Below are positions 8,777 through 19,942 of a DNA stretch of 64,000 nt, one piece after another. A program made the translations under genes and the position numbers. Below the pieces are notes generated by a model that saw only the letters and a program-made list of their open reading frames with translations, ran no database searches and was not told the DNA's origin. The stretch's first letter is position 1. Each line of letters starts with the position of its first letter. The DNA comes from Streptomyces anulatus (lineage in GTDB: Bacteria; Actinomycetota; Actinomycetes; Streptomycetales; Streptomycetaceae), in the NCBI RefSeq assembly GCF_000721175.1, contig NZ_JOEZ01000009.1, forward strand, positions 1 to 64,000, written 5' to 3'.

Positions 8777-10231
8777 GTGAGACCCGCGCCCACCATCCTT
8801 CACCTGGACATGGACGCCTTCTACGCGTCGGCGGAGCAGGCGGCCAAGCCGAGCCTGCGCGGCAAGGCCGTCGTGGTGGGCGGCCTCGGCCCGCGCGGAG
8901 TGGTCGCCACCGCCTCGTACGAGGCCCGGCGCCTGGGCGTGCACTCGGCGATGCCCACCGCGCAGGCCCGGCGCCTCGCACCGAACGCGGCCTACCTGGT
9001 GCCCCGCTTCTCCCTGTACCGGTCGGTGAGCGACCAGGTGATGGAGCTCCTGGGGCGGCTGTCGCCCCTGGTGGAGCCGCTCAGCCTGGACGAGGCCTTC
9101 GTGGACCTGGAGGCCGGCGGGACGGCGGACGACTCGGCGTCGGCCCGGGCTACGGGGGAGAAGCTGCGGGCGGCCATCCGGGCGGTGACCGGCCTCAGCG
9201 GATCCGTCGGACTCGCCGGTTCCAAGATGCTCGCCAAGATCGCGTCCGAGGGGGCCAAGCCCGACGGGCTGCTCGTCATCGAGCCGGGCACCGAGCGCGA
9301 GCTGCTCGCCCCCAGGTCCGTCCGCATCCTTCCGGGGGTCGGCCCGGCCACCGGGGACCACCTCAGACGCGCGGGAATGACCACCGTCCACGACCTGGCC
9401 GAGGCGGGCGAGGCGGAGCTCGTGCGGCTGGTCGGCAAGGCCCACGGCCACGGGCTGTACCGGATGGCGCTGGGGCTCGACGACCGGCCGGTGGTCGCCG
9501 AACGGGACACCAAGTCCGTATCGGTGGAGGACACCTTCGACGTGGACCTGCACGACCGGGTGCGGGTGCGCGCCGAGGTGGAGCGGCTGGCCGTCCGGTG
9601 CGTGGAACGGCTGCGTGCCGCCGACCGGTCGGGCCGCACGGTGGTGCTGAAGGTGCGCCGCTACGACTTCTCCACGCTGACCCGCTCCGAGACCCTCAGA
9701 GGCCCCACCGACGACCCCACGGTGGTCCGTGAGGCGGCGGCGCGGCTGCTGGAGTCCGTCGACACCACGGGAGGCGTACGGCTCCTGGGGGTCGGCGTCA
9801 CGGGTCTCGCCGACTTCACGCAGGAGGACCTGTTCGCCCAGGCCGCCGACGCCCGGGAGCTCGCACAGCGGGCCCAGGAGCACCGGGCGCCGGCCGTGGA
9901 GGGCGGCGAGGAGACCGGGCCGGAGCCCGAGACGGACGGCCCGGAGCTGCTCACCGCCCGGCGCTGGCCCGCCGGACACGATGTGCACCACGAGGAGCAC
10001 GGGCACGGCTGGGTGCAGGGCAGCGGCGTCGGCCGGGTCACCGTCCGGTTCGAGGAACCGTGGAGCGCGCCCGGCCGGGTTCTGACGTTCCGCATCGACG
10101 ATCCGCGCCTGCGGCCCGCCGATCCGCTGCCGCTCGTCCGCGAAGCGGCCGACTACTCCTCCTGGCCCGCCAGCTTGCCGAAGTCCCGGTCGGACGCCGG
10201 ATCCTCCGGGGGCGGGGAGTCCAGCCCGTAA
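8777..10231 (+). CDS. dinB: DNA polymerase IV (Y-family)
   Basis: A 484-residue Y-family translesion polymerase. The palm motif ILHLDMDAFYASAEQ at residues 7-21 holds the first catalytic aspartates and the steric-gate region. The second catalytic pair is in LSLDEAFVD near residue 105. Helix-hairpin-helix (PGVGPATGDHLRRAG) and little-finger regions follow. The C-terminus is longer than Escherichia coli DinB (351 aa) and carries a PRC-like beta-rich stretch (GWVQGSGVGRVTVRF) common in actinobacteria. No canonical QLxLF beta-clamp motif is obvious at the C-terminus. The start is GTG. Its 3' end overlaps the convergent PRC-barrel gene by 79 bases. Confidence 0.9.
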   Translation: MRPAPTILHLDMDAFYASAEQAAKPSLRGKAVVVGGLGPRGVVATASYEARRLGVHSAMPTAQARRLAPNAAYLVPRFSLYRSVSDQVMELLGRLSPLVEPLSLDEAFVDLEAGGTADDSASARATGEKLRAAIRAVTGLSGSVGLAGSKMLAKIASEGAKPDGLLVIEPGTERELLAPRSVRILPGVGPATGDHLRRAGMTTVHDLAEAGEAELVRLVGKAHGHGLYRMALGLDDRPVVAERDTKSVSVEDTFDVDLHDRVRVRAEVERLAVRCVERLRAADRSGRTVVLKVRRYDFSTLTRSETLRGPTDDPTVVREAAARLLESVDTTGGVRLLGVGVTGLADFTQEDLFAQAADARELAQRAQEHRAPAVEGGEETGPEPETDGPELLTARRWPAGHDVHHEEHGHGWVQGSGVGRVTVRFEEPWSAPGRVLTFRIDDPRLRPADPLPLVREAADYSSWPASLPKSRSDAGSSGGGESSP

Positions 10232-10524
10232 TGGCGGTAGAGCTGCAGTTCCTGCTCGGGCGAGAGGTGCCGGCCGACGCCGAAGTCGGGCGCGCCCTTG
10301 ATCAACGCGCGGTCGAAGGGGACACGGAGCACGTCCTCGACGAATTCGCTGGGTTCCAGGGGGACGAAGGCGTCCCTGCTGAACAGGCCGGTGCGGACGG
10401 CCGCCCACTCGGGCACGCCCGTCGCGTCGTCGAGATAGACCTCATCCACCGTTCCGATCTTGGCGCCCTTGCGATCGAATGCCTTGCGGCCGATCAGGCG
10501 GCGCGGATCGATATCGGTCTGCAC
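10153..10524 (-). CDS. PRC-barrel domain protein
   Basis: A 123-residue soluble protein with a PRC-barrel core: IDPRRLIGRKAFDRKGAKIG at residues 4-23, then VDEVYLDDATGVPEWAAVRTG. A short tail (LSPEQELQLYRHYGLDSPPP) follows, with the YRHYG motif often found in stress-linked PRC proteins. PRC barrels generally mediate protein or RNA contacts; function here is unknown. A GTG start at 10524 is chosen because GGAGG lies just upstream; longer starts have no ribosome site. The gene ends inside the 3' end of dinB on the other strand. Confidence 0.8.
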   Translation of the reverse strand: MQTDIDPRRLIGRKAFDRKGAKIGTVDEVYLDDATGVPEWAAVRTGLFSRDAFVPLEPSEFVEDVLRVPFDRALIKGAPDFGVGRHLSPEQELQLYRHYGLDSPPPEDPASDRDFGKLAGQEE

Positions 10525-10638
10525 GGTGCCTCCCACTGGTCGCAACTGCTCAGGGTGTTCCCTGTCGCTCCACCAGCACCACACAAGTGCAGATCCGTGG
10601 TGTCGGCCACTCGAGAGCTCCGGCGCAGTGGCCGCTGG

Positions 10639-10644
10639 TAGGCT
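10639..10644 (+). promoter_or_regulatory. Extended -10 box for the gcvP riboswitch transcript
   Basis: TAGGCT preceded by TGG forms an extended -10 element about 18 bases before the first riboswitch helix. No convincing -35 hexamer is seen, so the assignment is tentative. Confidence 0.4.
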
Positions 10645-10661
10645 GGCAGTGGCTGCTGACC

Positions 10662-10880
10662 CCGTGCGGGAGAGTCCTCCGGTGCAGAATCCGGAGGCGC
10701 CGAAGGAGCAACTCCTCCCCGGAATCTCTCAGGCCCCCGTACCGCACGGTTGAGGTCACTCTGGAAAGCAGGGCGGTTCCGTGCGGGCGCAGGCTCTGAC
10801 GGACTCGACCCTCACCGACGGTGAAAGTCGGCACGCCTGCGGGCGGGCCGGTGAAGCTCTCAGGTTGAGATGACAGAGGG
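10662..10880 (+). ncRNA. Tandem glycine riboswitch (gcvT element)
   Basis: Two glycine aptamers lie in series upstream of gcvP. Aptamer 1 (about 10662-10748) begins with CGTGCGGGAGAG, has the core GGCGCCGAAGGAGCAA and ends ATCTCTCAGGC with a closing GCACG. Aptamer 2 (about 10756-10880) has CTCTGGAAAGC, the core CACCGACGGTGAAAG and GAAGCTCTCAGGTT, then GACAGAGGGGG. These are hallmark conserved blocks of the class. Glycine binding should switch on expression of the glycine cleavage P protein. Whether control is transcriptional or translational is not evident; 67 bases separate the aptamer from the ATG. Confidence 0.92.
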
Positions 10881-10947
10881 GGAGGCCGTTCGGGCACCCG
10901 CGCCGTGGTGCCCCTCGCAGGTCGTGACAGACCAGGAGGCCTCCACC

Positions 10948-13833
<2,886 letters not shown>

Positions 13834-13885
13834 AGCCGCCTGTCGTAGGGCGTGCGCCGTGAGCGGCGTACGCCGGACATGCGTC

Positions 13886-13919
13886 GGGGCCGGTGCGGAG
13901 ATCTCTCCGGGCCGGCCCC
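13886..13919. terminator. Bidirectional terminator between gcvP and DUF5999 gene
   Basis: An outer 8-bp stem (13886-13893 with 13912-13919) plus an inner 6-bp stem (13896-13901 with 13904-13909) lie between the two convergent genes. Confidence 0.65.
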
Positions 13920-13936
13920 TGTTCGTACGACCGTCC

Positions 13937-14143
13937 TCAGGCGGCCTTCACCACGCGGCCGGCTGCCAGCGGCCGGTGCGGGGCGATGATCTGCCCGTCG
14001 GGCAGCAGTTCGCCGGTGTCCTCGAAGAGCAGGACGCCGTTGCACAGGAGGCTCCAACCCTGCTCGGGATGGTGGGCCGTCAGGCGGGCGGCCTCCCGGT
14101 CGGGTGAATCGGCGGTGGGGCAGGGTGGCTGGTGCTGGCACAT
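13937..14143 (-). CDS. DUF5999 family small protein
   Basis: A 68-residue protein beginning MCQHQPPCPTAD, with two cysteine-containing turns at the N-terminus (CQHQPPC) and the conserved body HHPEQGWSLLCNGVLLFEDTGELLPDG. This is the DUF5999 family that is nearly universal in Streptomyces; function is unknown. The CxHxxxC arrangement could bind metal, which is only inference. Start at 14143 is chosen by the family N-terminus; an in-frame upstream ATG at 14200 would add a Ser/Arg-rich stretch not typical of the family. Transcribed convergently to gcvP. Confidence 0.82.
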   Translation of the reverse strand: MCQHQPPCPTADSPDREAARLTAHHPEQGWSLLCNGVLLFEDTGELLPDGQIIAPHRPLAAGRVVKAA

Positions 14144-14469
14144 GGATGGGTTCTTTCGCTGCGTCGAGTCGAGTGGCCTGCGGCTGGATGAGGTCTTCAT
14201 GGCCGCCCCCGTATCAGTCGGTCCGGTCCCAGTGTTGCCTTACGGGGAAGATTCCGCAGGGATTTCGCTGCAGCACCCGTACTCCTCCCATGACGCGTCA
14301 CCCGCGCGGAGGGTTCACCGCAACTGCACTGTCCCTTTGGGTGGTTCGGGGTGGCCGGATGGGGCTAGTCCGTGTGGGCAGCACATCGCCCCCGCAGTGC
14401 CCCCTTCCGCCGTCCGGTCTGCGGGCGGATCAGGGGTGCTGCGGGGGCGATGTGCCGGGGTGGCGCCGG
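14144..14469. other. Intergenic region with a large inverted repeat
   Basis: 326 bases without a gene between two minus-strand genes. It holds the promoter region of the DUF5999 gene (not resolved) and the inverted repeat at 14381-14455. Nothing else recognised. Confidence 0.6.
14381..14455 (-). terminator. Terminator of the 14470-15054 gene
   Basis: A 17-bp perfect inverted repeat (14381-14397 with 14439-14455) encloses a 41-base GC-rich loop that can form its own stem. It starts 14 bases after the stop of the minus-strand gene at 14470. Confidence 0.65.
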
Positions 14470-15054
14470 TCAGGCCGAGCTGAGGAGCGGCCCGGGGGCC
14501 ACGCGCAGCGAGATGACGGGCAGCAGATCGGCGACCCGGTGCGGGCGGTGGGCGGCGATGCCCGGCGGGGCAGGGGCCAGGGGCACCAGGACGTCCGTCG
14601 GCGCGAGCACCCCGTCGGCCGGATCGGCCTCGGTGTCGCCGTGCAGCCAGAGGGTGAGCATGTACAGCTCCGGGATGGACAGCAGCCGTGCTTGGCAGGT
14701 GCTGGCCGACGCCTCCGCCTGCCGGACGGCCAGCTCGGTCGAGGCGAGGTAGGGCCCCTCGAAGAAGTGCGAGAACGTCCAGCCGTCGGGGGTGAGCACC
14801 GTGTCCGCCGCGGCGACCGCGCGGCCCTCGCTCCGAATCAGGAAACGCCAGGCCGCGAGGCGTGTCAGGGGTGCTGTCCGGGTGGGAGTGATCCGGTCCA
14901 GCACATGGACGGGAAGCGGTAGTTCGGGGCTCAGCGGTCCCTGGACGGACCGGAGAGCGGACGTTCTGGCTTCCCGGACGGCGGTGGGAGAACCGAGGGC
15001 CGCGAGAACGCTGCGCAGGGCGGGCGCGGGGGCCGAGGGGACATGCAGCGGCAT
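14470..15054 (-). CDS. Hypothetical protein (Streptomyces-type, 194 aa)
   Basis: A 194-residue soluble protein with no recognised domain. Visible features are an N-terminal Ala/Pro/Leu-rich segment and a central block SEGRAVAAADTVLTPDGWTFSHFFEGPYLAS that resembles a small alpha/beta domain. A C-terminus with LPVISLRVAPGPLLSSA follows. No signal peptide or membrane segment. Start ATG at 15054 (MPLHVPS) is chosen with GAGAGG upstream; longer forms read into Arg/Ser-rich sequence of non-coding character. Codon usage is typical for the genome. Function unknown. Confidence 0.65.
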   Translation of the reverse strand: MPLHVPSAPAPALRSVLAALGSPTAVREARTSALRSVQGPLSPELPLPVHVLDRITPTRTAPLTRLAAWRFLIRSEGRAVAAADTVLTPDGWTFSHFFEGPYLASTELAVRQAEASASTCQARLLSIPELYMLTLWLHGDTEADPADGVLAPTDVLVPLAPAPPGIAAHRPHRVADLLPVISLRVAPGPLLSSA

Positions 15055-15538
15055 AGTGGGTCGCCTCTCACTTGGAGACACGGTGGAGCTTGGGCGGGTG
15101 CAGACGGCGCTGTCGGCATGCGGGGCCGGAGACGGCCGGTGACGGGCGAGTCGTATCAACTCTCTGCCTCGTTGAGCGGAGTTTATATGACGCATGCTCA
15201 CACAGTGTTTCCGCTAGCAGCCGGGGATATGTCGCACAAGGCGTCATCCGGCCTTCGAATCACGGTATTTCCTGGTGATTTGATCTCGTGTTGCCGACCT
15301 CGGCCTGGGACCCTTCCGGCTGTGCGGTCGGCCGAAACTCGTCGGTGTTTCCGCCACGCATGGTCCAGCTGAAAATTCGGGCAGCCGCATGCCGCGGGAA
15401 TGTGCCCCGGTCTCCTTCAACCAGACTATCGGGTATCGGAGGTCCATGGGGGCGTTACGGATCACTCCCGCTGGGCATTATCGATCGTGATGCGAGCGGC
15501 CTGGGCCGCGGGCCGCCCACTGGAGGAAGGACCCCTAG
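15055..15538. other. Intergenic region between divergent genes
   Basis: 484 bases with lower GC than its surroundings (for example TTTATATGACGCATGCTC at 15182-15199). It must carry the promoters of the hypothetical gene to the left and the GCS2-type ligase to the right. No clear -35/-10 pair, RNA or coding pattern was recognised. Confidence 0.5.
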
Positions 15539-17044
15539 ATGGGGGAGAAGGTCGTGGCGGTAGCCGTTGACCTGTCCGATCGACAGGAGTACCGCACCAA
15601 GCTCAACCAGTGCCTGGAGGCTCTGGGCAGACTCCTGGAAGAGCGGAGGTTCGACCGTCCGCGGAACCTGATGGGGCTGGAGATAGAGCTGAATCTCGCG
15701 GGTTCCGACGGGATGCCCCGGATGATGAATCAGGAAGTTCTCCAGCGCATCGCGAGCCGGGATTTCCAGACCGAACTGGGGATGTTCAATCTCGAAGTGA
15801 ATATCGTTCCGCACCGCCTCGGCGGCCGGGTATTCGATCAGCTCTCGGAGGAGTTGCGGACCGGCCTCGCCTATGCGCACCGCAAGGCGGGGGAGGTGGA
15901 CGCGGGGATCGTGATGATCGGAATCCTGCCCACCCTGGGGGAGCACGACGTGGTGTCCGCGAATCTCTCGGACGTGGATCGTTACACCCTGCTCAACGAT
16001 CAAATGGCGGCCGCCCGGGGGGAGGATTTCGCCCTCGATATCGAAGGCGTCGAGCGACTGGTCTGTACCTCGCCCTCGATCGCCCCGGAATCGGCCTGCA
16101 CCTCGGTCCAGCTGCACCTCCAGGTGACGCCGGCCCGGTTCGCCGACGTGTGGAACGCCGCCCAGGCGATCACCGGCGTCCAGGTCGCGCTGGGCGCCAA
16201 TGCCCCTTTCCTCTTCGGCAAGGAGCTGTGGCGGGAGTCGCGGCCACCGCTGTTCCAGCAGGCCACCGACGTACGGCCGCCCGAGCTGGCGAACCAGGGC
16301 GTGCGCCCCAGGACCTGGTTCGGGGAGCGCTGGATCCGATCCGCGTACGAGCTGTTCGAGGAGAACCTGCGCTACTTCCCGCCGCTGCTGCCGATCTGCG
16401 ACGACGAGGACCCCCTGACGGCGCTGGACGAGGGCAGGGTGCCCGAGCTGGCCGAGCTGGTGCTGCACAACGGCACCGTCTACCGCTGGAACCGCCCGGT
16501 GTACGGGATCGCCGACGGCGTTCCCCATCTGCGGGTGGAGAACCGGGTGCTGCCCGCCGGGCCGACGGTCACCGACGTGATCGCCAACGCCGCGTTCTAC
16601 TACGGGCTCGTGAGGGCGCTCGCCGAGGAGTCCCGGCCGGTGTGGAGCAGGCTGCCGTTCGAGGCCGCCGAGGAGAATTTCACCGAGGCCTGCCGGCACG
16701 GCATCGAGGCCGAGCTGCTCTGGCCGCGGCCGGGCCGCTCCGGCCAACTGGCCAGGATCCCCGCCGTACAGCTGGTGCTGGAGGAACTGCTGCCGCTGGC
16801 CGCCGCGGGCCTGGACGCCTGGCACATCGAGCCCGCGGACCGCGACCGCTATCTGGGGGTGATCGAGGAGCGCTGCAAGCGGCGCGTCAACGGGGCCTCC
16901 TGGCAGGTGGCCACGTACCGCCGGGCCCTGGACGCCGGACTCGGGCGGGACGCGGCACTCGCGGCGACCACGCGCCGCTACGCCGAGCTGATGCACGCGG
17001 GGGAGCCGGTGCACACCTGGCCGGTGGGCTTCCCGGCGCCGTGA
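15539..17044 (+). CDS. Glutamate-cysteine ligase family (GCS2-type) protein
   Basis: A 501-residue protein of the carboxylate-amine/glutamate-cysteine ligase family 2. The N-terminal metal-binding glutamates appear in NLMGLEIELNL near residue 45, the segment TELGMFNLEVNIVPHRLGG near 80-98, and QLHLQVTPARFADVWNAAQ near 180-198. C-terminal VYRWNRPVYGI and LRVENRVLPAGPT complete the fold. Such enzymes ligate glutamate to an amine using ATP. Streptomyces uses mycothiol, not glutathione, so a classical role in glutathione synthesis is doubtful; EgtA-like or other gamma-glutamyl ligation is possible. GGAGGAAGG precedes the ATG. No partner genes adjacent. Confidence 0.8.
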   Translation: MGEKVVAVAVDLSDRQEYRTKLNQCLEALGRLLEERRFDRPRNLMGLEIELNLAGSDGMPRMMNQEVLQRIASRDFQTELGMFNLEVNIVPHRLGGRVFDQLSEELRTGLAYAHRKAGEVDAGIVMIGILPTLGEHDVVSANLSDVDRYTLLNDQMAAARGEDFALDIEGVERLVCTSPSIAPESACTSVQLHLQVTPARFADVWNAAQAITGVQVALGANAPFLFGKELWRESRPPLFQQATDVRPPELANQGVRPRTWFGERWIRSAYELFEENLRYFPPLLPICDDEDPLTALDEGRVPELAELVLHNGTVYRWNRPVYGIADGVPHLRVENRVLPAGPTVTDVIANAAFYYGLVRALAEESRPVWSRLPFEAAEENFTEACRHGIEAELLWPRPGRSGQLARIPAVQLVLEELLPLAAAGLDAWHIEPADRDRYLGVIEERCKRRVNGASWQVATYRRALDAGLGRDAALAATTRRYAELMHAGEPVHTWPVGFPAP

Positions 17045-17081
17045 GGGCGCCGCACCGGGCGCCGGTGACCGCACGGCGGTG

Positions 17082-17129
17082 CCGCATGGCAGTGACGGGT
17101 CCGGTCCTGGGCCGGTCACTGCCATGCGG
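17082..17129. terminator. Bidirectional terminator
   Basis: A 15-bp perfect stem (17082-17096 with 17115-17129) with an 18-base loop sits between convergent genes ending at 17044 and 17150. Confidence 0.8.
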
Positions 17130-17149
17130 TGCGCGCGGCTTCCGCCCGC

Positions 17150-18943
17150 TCACTCCTGTGCGGCGCGTCCGTTCTGGCCCGCTGCCATGATGGCCTGCAG
17201 GATCACCGCCTGGATCTCCGCCGGGTCGCTCACCGCGTAGCCGTCGCCGCCGGTGACCCGCGCGATCTCGGCGACCTCGTCGCGGTCCGCGTCCGGGCCC
17301 ACCGCGATGGCGATGACCGGGACGGGGCGCTCCGGGTCGCGGAGCTCCTTCAGTTCCGCGATGAGCCCGCTCCGCGAGATGCCGTGTCCGTCCTGGTCGG
17401 AACCGTCGGTGAGGATCACCAGGGCGTTGAACTTGCCCTTCACGTAGGTCGACCGGGCCTCCTGGTACGCGGCCAGCGTGGTGTCGTACAGCCCGGTCGC
17501 ACCGCCCTGCACCGGCTGCAGGCCCGTGAACGCGGCCGTGAGCTTCTCCCGGTGGGTCCCGCCGCCCGTGGCCGGGTCGCCGAGCCGCTTCGTCGGCATG
17601 AGCCGCCGGTAGTCCTTCTCGCCGTCCAGCGTGGTGGCGAACTCCCACAGCCCGATCTCGTCGTTCGGGGTGAACTGGCCCAGCGCCTGGATCAGCGACT
17701 CCTTGGTGACGTCCATCCGGGACTGGCCCCGGCCCGGTACGAGCGTCGCCATGGAGCCGGAGGCGTCGACCACCGTGGTCAGCCGGGCGCTCTGCACGGT
17801 GATGGTCCACATCCCGAGCGTTTCCTGGAGCTCCTTCGCCGAGGGCGCCTCGGCGGCCGGTTCGGCGTACGGCTGGGGCTTCCTGCCACCGGCCGCCACG
17901 ACGAGGGAGTCCTCCGCGGTCCCGTCGCCGGCCCGGAACCCGTGCTCGGCGAAGGTGTCCTGAGCTTCCCGGTCGCCCAGCAGGTTCATGAAGCGCAGGG
18001 CCGCGCGGGACTCCGCGGTGCTCAGGCGTACCTCGTTGACCAGCGTGTACGGGTAGTCCAGCAGCGTAGTGCCGTCTTCCGGGTAGAACAGGTCCAGCTT
18101 GCCCCCGCCGGTCGCCTCCGCGTTGTGCGTGAACGCCGACTGTTCGGAGACCAGGACCGCCTGGTTGCGCTTCGGGTTGCCCTCCTCGGCCCCGGACGTG
18201 CTCCGCGCCAGGGTCTCCAGCACCTGCGCGTCGCCGTCCGACATCCGCTCGGCGAGCACCTTCGCGGTCTGGGCGACCCGGGTGTCGCTGTCCCCGCCCT
18301 GCCGCGCGGACGAGGCGCCGATGCCGGCGAGCGCCAGCAGCCCGGTGGCGCTGCGCGCCGGGTCCGCGGCGCCGAGACGTACCCGGTCCGACCCGAGTGC
18401 CCCGGCGACCAGCTCGGCCCAGGTGTACGTCTTCCCGGGCCAGCCCAGCGCCCGCGAGGCGGACGGCACCATGGCCAGGGCCACCGGTGAGGAGGCCACC
18501 GAATCGGACGGGGAGACGGGAATGCCCTCGCCCAGCCCCTTGGCCCGCTCCAGCCACAGGTCGGAGTCGGGCAGCCAGACCTGGAAGTCGGGATCCGCGC
18601 CCCCGGCGGCGAGGGCTTCGGCGACCTTGTGCGAATCGCGGGCCAGCACCTCCACCACGAGGCAGTGACCGTCGGCCCTGACCTCGTCCGCGCGGGCCTG
18701 CTCGGCTATGGAGCGTACGGCGGGGGCGATGTCCGGGGACGCGACCACGGACAGACGCACGGCGGAGTCCTCGCAGGATTCGGAGAACGACAACAGGCCG
18801 CCCTTGGCCGCTACAGCCGTTCCCGTCGCCACGGCGAGGACGAGCAGGGTGGCGATGACGACCGTACGACGCCGGCGCCGGGAGTTCGGGCGGTCCCGGC
18901 CTCCTTCCGCCCCGTAGCCGTCGGGCAAGCTATGACGTCCCAT
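17150..18943 (-). CDS. Membrane-anchored substrate-binding and von Willebrand factor A domain protein
   Basis: A 597-residue protein. A basic N-terminus (RRRRR) and a hydrophobic helix around residues 27-46 form an uncleaved anchor or signal. An extracellular periplasmic-binding-like domain follows (about 55-370), then a C-terminal VWA domain whose MIDAS motif VVDASGSM lies near residue 391 with the later LTDGSD. The pairing resembles extracellular solute-binding proteins fused to VWA found throughout Streptomyces; ligand and partners are unknown. The gene stands alone between a bidirectional terminator and a divergent protease gene. ATG start; the preceding region contains GGAGGGG. Confidence 0.85.
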   Translation of the reverse strand: MGRHSLPDGYGAEGGRDRPNSRRRRRTVVIATLLVLAVATGTAVAAKGGLLSFSESCEDSAVRLSVVASPDIAPAVRSIAEQARADEVRADGHCLVVEVLARDSHKVAEALAAGGADPDFQVWLPDSDLWLERAKGLGEGIPVSPSDSVASSPVALAMVPSASRALGWPGKTYTWAELVAGALGSDRVRLGAADPARSATGLLALAGIGASSARQGGDSDTRVAQTAKVLAERMSDGDAQVLETLARSTSGAEEGNPKRNQAVLVSEQSAFTHNAEATGGGKLDLFYPEDGTTLLDYPYTLVNEVRLSTAESRAALRFMNLLGDREAQDTFAEHGFRAGDGTAEDSLVVAAGGRKPQPYAEPAAEAPSAKELQETLGMWTITVQSARLTTVVDASGSMATLVPGRGQSRMDVTKESLIQALGQFTPNDEIGLWEFATTLDGEKDYRRLMPTKRLGDPATGGGTHREKLTAAFTGLQPVQGGATGLYDTTLAAYQEARSTYVKGKFNALVILTDGSDQDGHGISRSGLIAELKELRDPERPVPVIAIAVGPDADRDEVAEIARVTGGDGYAVSDPAEIQAVILQAIMAAGQNGRAAQE

Positions 18944-19112
18944 GTCGGTGGTGCCCCTCCTTGAGGTGAAACAAGGAAAAGGGGGACCACACCATCAGCG
19001 ATGGCGGTCGTCCCCCGGCCTGTCACGCATGATCTTCGTACCTGCATTCGAGACCCTAGCGGGACGGTGAGTGGGATGAGACGCGATTGCAGAACTAAAG
19101 GCAGGTGTACAG

Positions 19113-19907
19113 GTGGAGACCGGGCGCATGGCTGATTCTTTTCCTCAAGAGGCCGTGTCACGAAGGAACCTGCGGTCCGAGACGGTGCTGGTCCTGGCGC
19201 TCTCGCTGGGTGCCAGTGCGGTGTCCTCCCTCATCAGTTTTGTCGGATCACTGACGAAACCGGGAGGTCTGAAGGATCAGGCGGCGAAGCTCAACGGCTC
19301 GTACGCTCCGGACCGTCCATGGCTTGATCTGTCATGGCAAATGTTCGGAATCGCAACGGCTCTGGTGCCGGTCGCGCTGGTCGCACACCTGCTGATCCGG
19401 GAGGGAACGGGTCTGCGGGCCATCGGCTTCGACCGGGCCAGGCCCTGGTTCGACCTCGGCCGGGGAACCCTGGTCGCGGCCGGCATCGGCAGCACGGGCC
19501 TGGCCTTCTACCTCGTGGCCCATGCCACCGGATTCAGCCTCACGGTCGTACCCGAGTCGCTGCCCGAGGTCTGGTGGAAATTCCCCGTACTGATCCTCTC
19601 GGCGATCCAGAACTCCGTGGTGGAGGAGGTCATCGTCGTCGGATATCTGCTGCGCAGGCTCGGACAGTTGGGCTGGACGCCGATGGCCGCCCTGGTGGCC
19701 AGCTCCGTGCTGCGCGGGTCGTACCACCTGTATCAGGGGATCGGCGGCTTCATCGGCAACGTGGTGATGGGCATCGTCTTCGTGCTGCTCTACCGGCGCT
19801 GGGGCCGGGTGGGTCCGCTGGTCGTCGCGCACGCGCTCCTGGACATCGGGGCGTTCGTCGGATACGCGCTGCTCGCGGGCCGGGTCGACTGGTTGCCGAC
19901 GCCCTGA
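19113..19907 (+). CDS. CPBP family intramembrane metalloprotease
   Basis: A 264-residue polytopic membrane protein of the CAAX protease/bacteriocin-processing (Abi) family. The glutamate pair motif is in NSVVEEVIVVGYLLRRLG near residues 167-184, the second motif in LRGSYHLYQGIGGFIGNVVMG (its His is the likely metal ligand), and the third in VAHALLDIGAF near the C-terminus. Family members cleave prenylated proteins or act on anti-sigma factors and immunity; the substrate is unknown here. GTG start at 19113 has AAAGGCAGG upstream. Convergent with phzF, 35 bases apart. Confidence 0.88.
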   Translation: METGRMADSFPQEAVSRRNLRSETVLVLALSLGASAVSSLISFVGSLTKPGGLKDQAAKLNGSYAPDRPWLDLSWQMFGIATALVPVALVAHLLIREGTGLRAIGFDRARPWFDLGRGTLVAAGIGSTGLAFYLVAHATGFSLTVVPESLPEVWWKFPVLILSAIQNSVVEEVIVVGYLLRRLGQLGWTPMAALVASSVLRGSYHLYQGIGGFIGNVVMGIVFVLLYRRWGRVGPLVVAHALLDIGAFVGYALLAGRVDWLPTP

Positions 19908-19942
19908 GTGCGGTGCCCTTGGAGGTGGACGCCCCCGGGCGG

